Source of the DNA: Halolamina rubra
GTDB taxonomy: Archaea; Halobacteriota; Halobacteria; Halobacteriales; Haloferacaceae
NCBI RefSeq assembly: GCF_000739555.1
Contig: NZ_BBJN01000050.1
Span: 1-34,460 of the forward strand
Direction of reading: 5' to 3'
DNA: 34,460 nt
Shown here: positions 7,501-15,376 of the stretch, piece by piece
Layout: the number at the start of each line of letters is the position of its first letter
Position numbering within the stretch: position 1 is the first letter of the stretch
Made by a program: the position numbers and the translations under genes
Notes under the pieces: generated by a model
Seen by the model: the letters and a program-made list of their open reading frames with translations, nothing else
The model's database searches: none
What the model was told of the DNA's origin: nothing

Positions 7501-8011
7501 CTCCAGCCAGCCCGCCGAGGCGGCCGACAGCTCCATCGACGCCGCGACGGCGCGGCGCTACGTCGCCGGCCAGGTCGGCCTGTTCCTGCTCACGCTCGGC
7601 CACGCACTCCTGACGTGGCCGCTCCCCGAGACGGCGGCACTGTTCGCCGGCGGCGTCGCCGTCGCCTTCACCGTCGAGGCGCCCGCGATCCGGGCCGGGC
7701 TGTTCACGCACTCCCTCCGCCCGCAGCTCGCCGGGGTGCCGGTGTCGATCCTGCTCGCCTGGCCGGCGGTCGTCTACCTCGCCGTCCGTGCGGCGTCGCT
7801 AGTCGTCGACGGCCCGCTCGCCGTCGCGGGGACGGCGGCGGTGCTGGCGACGCTCGCAGACGCAGCGGTGGAGCCTCGCGCGGTCGGCGCGGGCGCGTGG
7901 GCGTACGCGGAGACGATACCCGGCCCGAGCGTGCGCGGCGTCCCCTGGTGGAACGCCGCCGGCTGGCTCGTCGTGGTGTTCGTGACGGCGCTGCTGCCGA
8001 CGGCGGTGTGA
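7493..8011 (+). CDS. DUF422/CruF-like integral membrane protein
   Basis: 172-residue hydrophobic protein with about five membrane segments and a GTG start overlapping the EamA gene by 8 bases. The C-terminal signature, DAAVEPRAVGAGAWAY followed by GVPWWNAAGW, resembles the DUF422 family, which includes the haloarchaeal carotenoid 1,2-hydratase CruF (bisanhydrobacterioruberin hydratase). The GVPVSILLAWPAVVYL segment also fits. At 172 residues it is much shorter than CruF as I remember it (well over 200), and the other bacterioruberin genes are not nearby, so it is more likely a divergent relative than the true hydratase. Translational coupling to the EamA transporter suggests a shared membrane or lipid-related role; that is inference. 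Confidence 0.75.
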   Translation: MTDSSQPAEAADSSIDAATARRYVAGQVGLFLLTLGHALLTWPLPETAALFAGGVAVAFTVEAPAIRAGLFTHSLRPQLAGVPVSILLAWPAVVYLAVRAASLVVDGPLAVAGTAAVLATLADAAVEPRAVGAGAWAYAETIPGPSVRGVPWWNAAGWLVVVFVTALLPTAV

Positions 8012-8033
8012 GCCGCGGCCGGCGTCGTGCTGG

Positions 8034-8513
8034 TTACTCCAGCAGTTCCTTCGTCCGCCGGTGGCGGTAGCGGAACATCGGCTCGAAGCCGACGACGCCG
8101 AGCGGCCCCAGCGCCTTCCCCAGCCCGCCGAGCGGGAGCCGGTAGACGAGCCGGTCCTCGACGACGGTCTCGTCGCCGTGGGCGCGGAACCGGTGGGTGT
8201 GTCGCCAGCGCGGGAACGGGCCGTCGCGCATCTCGTCGCGGAACCACGCCACCTGGTCGCCCTCCTCGCGGTCGGTGATCACGGAGGTCCAGCGCTGGCG
8301 CGGCCCGACCCCGAACGGGCGCATCGCCATCTCGATCTCGCTGCCCGCCAGCAGCGCGTCCGGGTCGGGCTCGCCGTCCGGCCCCCGGATCGCCTCGACC
8401 TCGAGGTTCATGAACCCGGGCGTGAGCGCCTCCAGCCCGTCGACTCGCGAGTGGAACTCCCAGACCTCCGACAGCGGCGCGTCGACGCGGGTCCGCCGGG
8501 TGTACGTCGGCAT
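8034..8513 (-). CDS. SRPBCC (START-like) family protein
   Basis: 159-residue protein with the helix-grip fold pattern: an N-terminal strand TRRTRVDAPLSEVWEFHSRVDGLEALTPGF, central strands EIEMAMRPFGVGPRQRWTSVI, a GDQVAWFRDE turn, HTHRFRAHGDETVVEDRLVYRLP, and a long C-terminal helix (FRYRHRRTKELLE). Family members bind hydrophobic ligands or act as cyclases. No catalytic residue set points to a specific reaction. It is convergent with the DUF422-like gene, 22 bases from its stop. The ATG at 8513 gives the usual MPTYTRRTRVDAP family start. Confidence 0.85.
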   Translation of the reverse strand: MPTYTRRTRVDAPLSEVWEFHSRVDGLEALTPGFMNLEVEAIRGPDGEPDPDALLAGSEIEMAMRPFGVGPRQRWTSVITDREEGDQVAWFRDEMRDGPFPRWRHTHRFRAHGDETVVEDRLVYRLPLGGLGKALGPLGVVGFEPMFRYRHRRTKELLE

Positions 8514-8559
8514 ACGTCGAGGAAGGGCCCGATGGGGGATAACGCTTCGCCGCGCCGGG

Positions 8560-8847
8560 TTACAGCCGGTCGGTGTCGATATCGACGCCCTCGGGCGTCA
8601 CGACGAGAAACCCCCGGAAGTGGGTGAGCGAGCCGCCGCGATCCCGGATCTCGCGGGCGAACCCGGCCGCCAGCCGGTTCAGGTCGCCGTCGACGGCGAG
8701 GACGAGCACGTCGCCCGACTCGACGGCGTCGATCCACTCCTGGCCGTCGGTCGAGCCGTCCAACACCCCCAGCACCACCTCGCCCGCGGTGTCGAGGTCG
8801 TCGAGCTCCTCCTCCGCCCGGGTGAGGTCGAGGCCGAAATCGCTCAT
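8560..8847 (-). CDS. DUF5779 family protein
   Basis: Small acidic haloarchaeal protein of unknown function, 95 residues from the ATG at 8847 (MSDFGLDLTRAEEELDD). An in-frame GTG two codons earlier is less likely. Recognised by the conserved middle GDVLVLAVDGDLNRLAAGFAREIRDRGGSLTHFRGFLVVTP. This alternating strand-helix-strand pattern suggests a compact alpha/beta fold with no visible catalytic motif. A T-rich box (CCTTTTTTACCC on the minus strand, about 8870-8880) lies at TATA distance, so it has its own promoter. The family name is from memory and reasonably sure. Confidence 0.82.
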   Translation of the reverse strand: MSDFGLDLTRAEEELDDLDTAGEVVLGVLDGSTDGQEWIDAVESGDVLVLAVDGDLNRLAAGFAREIRDRGGSLTHFRGFLVVTPEGVDIDTDRL

Positions 8848-8940
8848 GGCCACGCTTGATCGCGAGAGGGTAAAAAAGGAGTCGGGCCGTGCCGGGGTTC
8901 GGCCGGTGTACTGAAGCCGGTGGCCTCACAAGCGTGATAC

Positions 8941-9153
8941 ATGGCTTGTACCCACGAACTCGACGGCGAGTATCTGACCCGGAGCGACGGCGCGATCACC
9001 GAAATCCACGGCTCGGGCGAGTCGTTCCGCATCGACGTCGTCGTCCCCTGCCCGGACTGCGGGCAGACCCTCGAACTGACGATGGTCGAGGAGCAGCGCG
9101 AGGAGGTCGACGTCGACTTCCCGCTCGACGACGCCGAGATCGCCAACAGCTAA
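8941..9153 (+). CDS. Small CPxC zinc-binding-type protein
   Basis: 70-residue acidic protein not recognised by name. It carries C3 and H5 near the N-terminus and a CPDCG knuckle (C37, C40). Together these could form one zinc site, as in the many small zinc-finger proteins of haloarchaea. The rest is predicted beta-rich (FRIDVVV, LELTMVEE) with an acidic tail. CACAAGCGTGATAC directly precedes the ATG rather than sitting at the usual 26-base distance, so the promoter is unclear. It is divergent from the DUF5779 gene. Confidence 0.75.
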   Translation: MACTHELDGEYLTRSDGAITEIHGSGESFRIDVVVPCPDCGQTLELTMVEEQREEVDVDFPLDDAEIANS

Positions 9154-9174
9154 CGCCGGAGTCGGGACCGGCCC

Positions 9175-9622
9175 CTACTCCTGGTACGCGATGCGGACCT
9201 GCTCCCAGCGACCTTTCTCGACCAGGTGCGCCTGCAGCATCTCCGCGTAGCGCTCCAACAGCTCCTCGGCGTCCTCGGTGCGGTCGCTGCCGCCGTCGCC
9301 GCCGCCGAGGCCCAGGCTCTCCTTCACCGACGAGAACACCCCGCCGTCGTCGCCGCCCGCGGCGCCGCCCCCCGCCGGGGCCGCCGCCCATCGCCCCGTC
9401 CATCTTCTCGACCTCGGGCATTATGCCCGCGACCTTCGAGGTGTCCGGGACGATCCGGGCGTTCTCGGGGTCGTCGGCGTCGGCGATGTCGAACTCCGCC
9501 GCGGTCATGATCAACCCCCATTCCTGGTTGGTGAATGGGGAGTCGCGCACCTCCGCGGCGAACTCCTGATCGACCGCCATCCGCTCGCCGACGATGGCGT
9601 CGGTCCAGTCTGACTCGCTCAT
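9175..9622 (-). pseudogene. DUF5799 family protein, interrupted by a one-base frameshift
   Basis: Conserved haloarchaeal protein of unknown function, about 148 residues when repaired. The N-terminal part reads MSESDWTDAIVGERMAVDQEF, then SPFTNQEWGLIMTAAEFDI and the conserved NARIVPDTSKVAGIMPEVEKM. After a glycine-rich linker the frame breaks. In the next frame the expected end appears: SSVKESLGLGGGDG, then ELLERYAEMLQAHLVEKGRW and EQVRIAYQE before TAG. The span is 448 bases, one more than a multiple of three. The break is in or next to a run of six C on the plus strand (9368-9373). A sequencing error is more likely than real decay because both halves are intact. Confidence 0.85.
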
Positions 9623-9666
9623 GGCGCGCCCTACGCCGAGCGCGGGTTTCAGGGTTTCCCCAGCGG

Positions 9667-9846
9667 CGGCCGGGGTGGGTCGCGTGCAACCGGGGCCAGT
9701 CGGACGTAGACGGCGTCGTCTCGTCACTGCGACACGGCGGTCGCGGTGGGTCGCGTGCCGTCGGTGCCGATCGGACGTCGACGGCGTAGTCTCGACGCCC
9801 CGGCACGGAGGCCGGGGCAGTTCGTGTGCCGTCGACGCCGTCGCGC
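9667..9846. repeat. 71-base tandem repeat, about 2.5 copies
   Basis: Copy one (about 9667-9737) and copy two (about 9738-9808) align with a 71-base period: GTGGGTCGCGTGC at 9675 and 9746, CGGACGT-GACGGCGT in both, and C-ACGG ends. A partial third copy (about 9809-9846) retains CGTGTGCCGTCGACGCCGTCGCG. The period is not a multiple of three, so the repeat is not a protein repeat. A perfect hairpin GCCCCGGC-6-GCCGGGGC (9797-9818) spans the junction of copies two and three. No similar unit occurs elsewhere in the window. Confidence 0.75.
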
Positions 9847-10007
9847 ACCCCTGCCAGCGCCTACACATAACTTACAGCGAAAGGTTCGGTGGGCCCCGCG
9901 CGTTATCGGCCGTCTTTACGAGTTCCACCACTCAGTTTGCCCCCAGCACAACCGTGCTGGAAACGCAAGCAAGCGCCGGGGTGTTCCGCTCCCCGCACCC
10001 AACAACT

Positions 10008-10016
10008 ACTTATACC
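10008..10016 (+). promoter_or_regulatory. TATA box (ACTTATACC)
   Basis: TTATA centred at about 10012 is some 31 bases before the ATG at 10043 and only 13 before the upstream in-frame ATG at 10025. This spacing favours the downstream start for the small membrane protein. Confidence 0.55.
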
Positions 10017-10042
10017 GGGACGGGATGTGGAGCACCACGGAG

Positions 10043-10210
10043 ATGAGCCGAACTATCCGCCGCGCCACGCTGTTCGCACTCTACCAGTTCACGGTCCTGC
10101 TGGGGATCGTGCTGTTCCCGCTGGCGATGTTCACCCGCCGGCTGGGCGTCCCGCTCCCGCTGGGGCGGGCCGTCGACGGCGCGAAGGCGGCGTACGAGAC
10201 GACGGAGTAA
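10043..10210 (+). CDS. Small single-span membrane protein
   Basis: 55-residue protein, unnamed. MSRTIRRATL is followed by one strongly hydrophobic segment (FALYQFTVLLGIVLFPLAMF), then a basic TRRLG and a polar tail ending in AYETTE, so it should have one membrane helix. The ATG at 10043 is chosen over 10025 because of the TATA-box distance. Small proteins of this shape are common in haloarchaea, but the function is unknown. It has its own promoter and a 115-base gap to psmB. Confidence 0.7.
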   Translation: MSRTIRRATLFALYQFTVLLGIVLFPLAMFTRRLGVPLPLGRAVDGAKAAYETTE

Positions 10211-10294
10211 CGCGTCCAGTTTTCCGAACACACCGCCCGACCCAGCCGCGCTGCCCGGGTTTCGAAGGCGGCCCGTTCTCCCCGAAGGGGTGGC

Positions 10295-10300
10295 TTTATC
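10295..10300 (+). promoter_or_regulatory. TATA box (TTTATC) of psmB
   Basis: TTTATC lies 26-31 bases before the psmB ATG, fitting a leaderless transcript. The same hexamer at similar distance precedes the genes at 17090 and 32849. Confidence 0.65.
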
Positions 10301-10325
10301 AGCGTTCCCCGACTAGCGTTCGTCA

Positions 10326-11051
10326 ATGCGAACACCTGCTGATCAGTCAGGGCTCGACCCGCTGAGCGGCGACCAGTCCGACGTCTTCGGCCCCGAACTC
10401 GGCGAGTTCTCCAACGCCGACCAGCGCCGAGCGCAGGCGTCGACGGACGAGGGGATGAAGACCGGGACCACGACCGTCGGCATCGACGCCGGCGACGCCG
10501 TCGTGCTCGCGACGGACATGCGCGCCAGCATGGGCAACATGGTCTCCAGCAAGGACGTCCAGAAGGTGGAGCAGATCCACCCGACGGGCGCTCTCACCAT
10601 CGCGGGCTCGGTCTCCGCCGCCCAGTCGCTGATCGAGACGCTGAAAGCCGAGTCGAACCTGTTCGAGGTCCGCCGCAGCAAGCAGATGTCGATGCAGGCG
10701 CTCTCCACGCTGACGGGCAACCTCCTGCGCTCGGGCGCGTTCTTCATCGTCTCGCCGATCCTCGGCGGCGTCGACGACACGGGCTCGCACGTGTACTCCA
10801 TCGACGCCCTCGGCGGCACGACCGAGGAGGACTACGCCGTCTCCGGCTCCGGCTCCCAGTTCGCGCTGGGCGTCCTCGAGCAGGAGTTCGAGGAGGACAT
10901 GGGCGTCGAGGCCGCGAAGGACGTGGCGACGAAATGCATCAAGAGCGCGATGGAGCGCGACACCGCCTCCGGCAACGGGATCAACATCGCCGTCGTCACC
11001 GACGAGGGCGTCGACGTGACGAAGGAGAAGGACATCGACGCGCTGCTGTAG
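10326..11051 (+). CDS. psmB: Proteasome beta subunit
   Basis: Catalytic subunit of the archaeal 20S proteasome, an N-terminal-nucleophile threonine protease that degrades unfolded or tagged proteins inside the cell. The 241 residues include a propeptide of 47 residues ending in MKTG, cleaved autocatalytically before T48 (TTTVG). Mature active-site partners are present at the expected offsets: D64 (mature Asp17) and K80 (mature Lys33). SGAFFIVSPILGG and the conserved GSGSQFALGVLEQEF segment also fit. The alpha subunit is not nearby, as is usual in haloarchaea. Transcribed alone from a TTTATC promoter. Identification is secure. Confidence 0.98.
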   Translation: MRTPADQSGLDPLSGDQSDVFGPELGEFSNADQRRAQASTDEGMKTGTTTVGIDAGDAVVLATDMRASMGNMVSSKDVQKVEQIHPTGALTIAGSVSAAQSLIETLKAESNLFEVRRSKQMSMQALSTLTGNLLRSGAFFIVSPILGGVDDTGSHVYSIDALGGTTEEDYAVSGSGSQFALGVLEQEFEEDMGVEAAKDVATKCIKSAMERDTASGNGINIAVVTDEGVDVTKEKDIDALL

Positions 11052-11126
11052 ACGCCCCACCGCGTTTCTCCGGCTATTTCTGCCGAGTAGCGCGTGCGCC
11101 GTCGACTGGGTCGACGCCGGCCGGCG

Positions 11127-12661
11127 TCAGTCCCAGTTCGCGAACGTCCCCTGGAGCAGCGTCTCGCCCTGCTTGTGGACGTACTCGCGTTTGGTCGCGG
11201 TCACCGCGTCGGCGAAGGAGTCGCCGTCGGCCACGCGCGACCGCACGCGATCGACCTTCCACGACGCCGGCGTGACGCGCTCCTCCACGCGATGCCGGAG
11301 CGGGGCGAGGTACTCCTCGGCGGCCGCCTCCGAGCAGCCCGCGGCCTGCAGCCCCGCGCTGGCGCTGTCGAGCAGGTCGGCGTAGATCGCGTCCAGGTCG
11401 GTGGTGGGCTCGCCGTCGGCCGTGATCCAGTGCAGGTCGGCGTCCAGCCCCTCCCGCATCGCGCCGTAGAAGTTCGACTCGGCGTCGGCCCAGTCGAGCT
11501 CGTCGACGGGGTGGGCGTGCCGCGGGAGCTGCACCATCAGCCCCGCGAAGGCGGCGAGGAAGGCGACCGTGTCCGAGACGGTGGGCTGGCCCGGCAGCGG
11601 CCGGAACTCGATGCGGGCGTTGGCGTCGGACCGCGTGGCGCCGCCGAACACCGGGCGGACCCACCGCCAGTAGGTGCCGTGTTTCGCCCGGAACGCCGGG
11701 AACTGGTCGTCGAAGCGGTCGCCGCCCTCCTCGACGGGCATCGGCACGACCACCTCGTCGCCCGCGATCCGGTCGACCGCCTCCTCGACCGTCTCGACGT
11801 CCTCGGGGAAGGTGACCTTCTCCGTGCCGCCGGCGTTGAGCACCGACTCGAACACCGCGATCCGGTTCTCCATGTACGAATCCGCGAGTATCGTCTCGGC
11901 GTCGACGCGTCCTCGTACAGGTCCGGCGGGAAGAAGGGGGCGTTGACGCCGAGCGCGAGCAGCGGGCCGGCGACCCGGATCGCGTACGTGTGGTGGCGCG
12001 GGAGGTCGGCGGCACGGCTCATCTGGTAGTGGGGCTGGATCGACGTGATCAGGCTCTCGGGCATCACCGTGTCGGCCTCGATGTCGACGTGTGGCGCGTC
12101 GACGGTCATCGGCGGGTCGATCGCGCCGCTGTTGGACATCGCGTGGTAGCGCACGGCGTCGCTCATGTTGACGGCGATCCGGACGCCGTCGTCGACGACG
12201 CTGTCGGTGAGGTACTCGCGGGCCGTCTCGCCGGCGGGCGGGATCGTCCAGATGCCGTCGCTCACCAGCCGCATCCCCTCGGCCTTCGTCAGGTCCCTGG
12301 CGTTCTGGAGGTGGGAGCGCACCTCGGCGGCCTGTGCGGCCATCCCGTACCCGTTGAACGGCTGCGGGCTGGTGGTCATCTCCGCGTTGTGCAGCCCTAG
12401 CTCCTTCTCGAAGTCGATCAAGTCGAACAGCCGCCGTGGCACCCGCATCAGGGTGCAGTCGGTCGCCTCGTCCTCGGCCCACCGCCCGTCGGCGGCGGCG
12501 TAGAACTCGTACTCCAGCCCGATCACCGCGCGGTGGTTGTCGAACGCCCCGTCCCGCAGCAGCGACTTGACGACTTCCGCGTCCTGGGCGGCCTGCTGGG
12601 CGAACGCGTCGGCGTCGACGGCCAGCACCTCCTCGACCCGCTCGGCGAGCGTCTGGTCCAT
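11127..12661 (-). pseudogene. GCS2-type glutamate-cysteine ligase-like protein, one-base frameshift
   Basis: Carboxylate-amine ligase of the GCS2 superfamily, about 511 residues when repaired. The N-terminal half has VIGLEYEFY (ligand-binding acidic residues E50, E52) and LHNAEMTTSPQPFNGYG. The C-terminal half has IEFRPLPGQPTVSD, ESNFYGAMREGLDADLHW and a terminal FANWD. The two halves are in different frames: the open frame runs to LYEDAS and the expected continuation VDAETILADSYMENR is in the next frame. The span is 1,535 bases, one short of a multiple of three, and the lost base lies at about 11901-11911. Haloarchaea make gamma-glutamylcysteine as their main thiol, but this protein is longer than the GshA I recall, so the substrate is open. 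A sequencing error is the likely cause. Confidence 0.82.
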
Positions 12662-12737
12662 GCACGTGGTTGTGTGTGCGAAGCGGGAAGTACTCGGGGG
12701 CCGGCCGACGCCGTGCGGGCGCGGCGCATCGGCGCCC

Positions 12738-12743
12738 TTTTTT
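12738..12743 (+). promoter_or_regulatory. TATA-like T-tract of ligA
   Basis: CCTTTTTTGCG in a GC-rich context, centred 27 bases before the ligA ATG at 12768. It is the only AT-rich element between the two divergent genes on this side. Confidence 0.5.
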
Positions 12744-12767
12744 GCGGGTTCCCCGTAGCCCGCCCAG

Positions 12768-14516
12768 ATGCAGTTCGCCGCCTTCGCCGACCGCGCCGCC
12801 GAGCTGGAGGCAGAGCCCGCCGACCTCGAAACCGTCTCGCTGGTCGCGGCGCTGCTGCGGGACGCCGGCGACGACGTCGGCACGGTCGCCCGCTTCCTCC
12901 AGGGCCGGGTGTTCCCGGGCTGGGACGCCCGCACGCTCGACGTGGGGCCCGCGCTCTGCTACGCCGCGCTGGCGAAGGCTGCGGGGCCGAACGTCACCGC
13001 CGACGACGTGGAGGAGCGACTCGCCGACGAGGGGGAGATCGGCGCCGTCGCCGCGAACCTCGACCTCGGCGGCCAGCAGGGGCTCGGCGCGTTCGGCGCG
13101 GGCGGGGACGCCGACGCCGGGAGCGACGGCCCGACGCTCGCCGAGGTCGACGCCGAACTCCGCGCGGTCGCCGCCGCCGAGGGCGACGGCAGCGAGGACA
13201 CGAAGCTCGCGACGCTGTTCGGCCTGTTCTCCCGGGTCGACGACGACGAGGCGCGCTACCTCGCTCGCCTCGTGCTCGGGGAGATGCGCCTCGGCGTCGG
13301 CGAGGGGACGGTTCGGGACGCGATCGCCGAGGCGTTCGCGGTCGACCCCGAGCTGGTCGCCGACGCGCTGCAGGTGAGCAACGACTACGGCCGGGTCGCC
13401 CGGATCGCCCGCGACGAGGGCGCGGACGGGCTCCGGGCGACGAGCCTCACGGTTGGCCGGCCGGTGCAGTCGATGCTGGCCCAGGCCGGCACCGTCACGG
13501 GCGCGCTGGAGTCGTGGGAGGCGGTGGCGGCGGAGATCAAGTTCGACGGCGCGCGCGTCCAGCTCCACCACCACCCCGACGGGATCGCGCCGCCCGACGC
13601 CGAGCGCGAGCCGACGCCCGACGACCCGACAGTCCGGCTCTACTCCCGGAACACGTCGGAGGTCACCGACGCCCTCCCGGAGATCGTCGAGTTCGCGGAG
13701 GAGCGCCTCGACGCCCCGGCGATCCTCGACGGCGAGGTCGTCGCCGTCGACGACGACGGGGGTCCGCTGCCGTTCCAGGAGGTGCTGCGGCGCTTCCGCC
13801 GGAAGCACGACGTGGACCGGATGCGCGAGGAGGTCGAGCTCGAACTCCACGCGTTCGACTGCCTGCTCGACGGCCGGGCGGGGAGCGACGGAACCGACCT
13901 GCTCGAGGCGCCGTTCCGGGCGCGCCACGCCCGCCTGACCGAGCTCCTGCCCGCGGCCGCGAGCGAGGTGCTGTACGCCGACGACGCCGCCGAGATCGAG
14001 GCGTTCGAGGCGGAGGCGCTCTCGGCGGGCCACGAGGGGATCATGCTCAAACGGCCCGACTCGGCGTACACCCCCGGCGACCGCGGGCAGGACTGGCTGA
14101 AGCGCAAGCCCGACGTGGAGACGCTGGACTGCGTCGTCACTGGCGCGGAGTGGGGCGAGGGGCGCCGCGCCAACGAGTTCGGCACGTTCCTGCTCGCCGT
14201 CGGCGCCGACGACGGCTACGAGACGGTCGGCAAGGTCGCGACCGGGATCACCGACGAGCGCCTCGCCGAGCTCACCGACCTCCTCGAACCGCACGTCACC
14301 CGCGAGGACGGCCAGACCGTCGAGTTCCGCCCCGAGGTCGTGTTCGAAGTTGGCTACGAGGAGATCCAGGCGTCGCCGACGTACGGCGCCGGGTACGCGC
14401 TCCGGTTCCCGCGGTTCGTGGAGGTGCGCGAGGACAAGGACCCCGCGGACGCCGACACCGTCGAGCGCGTGGAGCGGCTGGCGAACGGCGACGACGAGTC
14501 GGGCGGCGACGACTGA
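12768..14516 (+). CDS. ligA: ATP-dependent DNA ligase
   Basis: Seals nicks in duplex DNA by an enzyme-AMP intermediate, joining Okazaki fragments and repair patches. The 582 residues follow the archaeal ligase layout: an N-terminal DNA-binding domain (about 1-215, including LATLFGLFSRVDDDEARYLARLVLGEMRLG), the adenylation domain with motif I KFDGAR (K258 is adenylated), RLYSRNTSEVT (motif III region), DGEVV (motif IIIa region), HEGIMLKRPDSAYTPG (motif IV), DWLKRKP (motif V), and the OB domain with VEFRPEVVFEVGYEEIQASP and RFPRF (motif VI). An acidic linker of about 40 residues (near 115-145) is a haloarchaeal insertion. It is divergent from the GCS2-like gene. Confidence 0.97.
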   Translation: MQFAAFADRAAELEAEPADLETVSLVAALLRDAGDDVGTVARFLQGRVFPGWDARTLDVGPALCYAALAKAAGPNVTADDVEERLADEGEIGAVAANLDLGGQQGLGAFGAGGDADAGSDGPTLAEVDAELRAVAAAEGDGSEDTKLATLFGLFSRVDDDEARYLARLVLGEMRLGVGEGTVRDAIAEAFAVDPELVADALQVSNDYGRVARIARDEGADGLRATSLTVGRPVQSMLAQAGTVTGALESWEAVAAEIKFDGARVQLHHHPDGIAPPDAEREPTPDDPTVRLYSRNTSEVTDALPEIVEFAEERLDAPAILDGEVVAVDDDGGPLPFQEVLRRFRRKHDVDRMREEVELELHAFDCLLDGRAGSDGTDLLEAPFRARHARLTELLPAAASEVLYADDAAEIEAFEAEALSAGHEGIMLKRPDSAYTPGDRGQDWLKRKPDVETLDCVVTGAEWGEGRRANEFGTFLLAVGADDGYETVGKVATGITDERLAELTDLLEPHVTREDGQTVEFRPEVVFEVGYEEIQASPTYGAGYALRFPRFVEVREDKDPADADTVERVERLANGDDESGGDD

Positions 14517-14581
14517 GCCGCCGTCGACGACCCCGTTCCTCGAAGCGTACGCCTAAGGGTAGCCCGACCGGAGCGTTGCGC

Positions 14582-15361
14582 ATGACCGTACGCCACGACG
14601 GCCTGCAGGTGACGTGGTTCGGCTACGCGACCACGCGTATCGAGACCGAGGGCGGCTTCGTCGCCTACCTCGACCCGGGACGCTACGGCGTGCTGACGGG
14701 CGAGTGGACGCCCGTCGGCGGCGGCAACCCCAAGGCGGCCGCCCACCCGCGAGCGACCGACTACCGCCCGGAGGACGCCGATCTCGTCTGTGTCACGCAC
14801 GACCACCACTACGACTCCGACGGGATCGACCGCGTGGCGAACGAGGGGACGACCGTCGTCGTGTACGAGGCCGTCGATCCCGCGGGGATCGACCGCGACG
14901 TAGCCCCCGTCTCGGAGCTGCCGGGCGAAGTCGTCCGGATCGGCGAGACTGACCACCTCGCGGTCGACGGCGTCGACGGCGGCGCCGACGTCTGGTCGAT
15001 GCCGGCGTACAACGAGCCGGACGGCCCCCGCGCCGACGCGGACGGGAACGTCGGCCACCCGAAGGGGTTCGGCGTCGGCTACCGCCTCGCCCTCGGCGGC
15101 ACGTCGGTGTTCTGGCCGGGCGACAGCGACGCGCTCGACGCGTTCGCGGAGCTGTCGGTCTCGCTGTTCCTCGCGAACATCGCCGGCACCGTCGTCAGCA
15201 GCGCCGCGGAGTCGGCCGAACTCGCCGAGCGGATGGACCCCGATCTGGTGCTACCGGTCCACTACAACACGATCGAAATACTGCAGGCGGACTCCGGCGA
15301 ATTTGCGAGGGACGTGGCCAAGCGCGGGGTGCCAGTCGTGCTCGACGAGCAGGAAGGGTGA
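14582..15361 (+). CDS. MBL-fold metal-dependent hydrolase
   Basis: Metallo-beta-lactamase-fold protein of 259 residues, closest in layout to the UPF0173/UlaG-like group: short strands TWFGYATTRIETEGGFVAYLDPG, then the metal motif THDHHYDSDG, then GYRLALGGTSVFWPGDSD with a metal-binding Asp, and LVLPVHYNT with the last His. The metal motif reads HDHHYD rather than the textbook HxHxDH; this looks like a group-specific variant. The substrate is unknown. The ATG at 14582 follows a CCTAAGG box by about 28 bases. It is convergent with the winged-helix regulator gene, whose stop codon lies 15 bases beyond the TGA. Confidence 0.88.
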   Translation: MTVRHDGLQVTWFGYATTRIETEGGFVAYLDPGRYGVLTGEWTPVGGGNPKAAAHPRATDYRPEDADLVCVTHDHHYDSDGIDRVANEGTTVVVYEAVDPAGIDRDVAPVSELPGEVVRIGETDHLAVDGVDGGADVWSMPAYNEPDGPRADADGNVGHPKGFGVGYRLALGGTSVFWPGDSDALDAFAELSVSLFLANIAGTVVSSAAESAELAERMDPDLVLPVHYNTIEILQADSGEFARDVAKRGVPVVLDEQEG

Positions 15362-15376
15362 CGCGGTCGGGGCGCC

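Larger units (their letters stand above)
9623..10042. other. Non-coding region with 71-base tandem repeats
   Basis: 420 bases between the DUF5799 gene and a small membrane-protein gene. The left half is a tandem repeat (listed separately). The right half (about 9850-10000) is less GC-rich and contains no recognisable gene, but includes CACATAACTTAC at about 9862-9873, a possible promoter or leftover. Open frames running through the region on both strands are arginine/proline-rich and change frame at each repeat, so I regard them as spurious. Confidence 0.6.

Noticed and set aside
9667..9846. The tandem repeat as a CRISPR array
   Set aside because: The copies are contiguous with no unique spacers, are 71 bases long and are diverged. 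No cas genes are nearby.
9324..9848. Repeated peptides (PRPPCR, TTPSTSD) read from minus-strand frames of the tandem repeat
   Set aside because: The similar peptides occur in different frames because the period is 71 bases, so no single protein would carry them.
11127..14294. Very long minus-strand open frame (over 1,000 residues)
   Set aside because: Only its last third is the true GCS2-type ligase C-terminus. The rest is the antisense shadow of ligA, with arginine/leucine/valine-rich, motif-free translation.
12533..15361. 942-residue plus-strand frame across ligA and the MBL gene
   Set aside because: The first about 680 codons are an out-of-frame shadow of ligA. Only the part from 14582 is a real protein.
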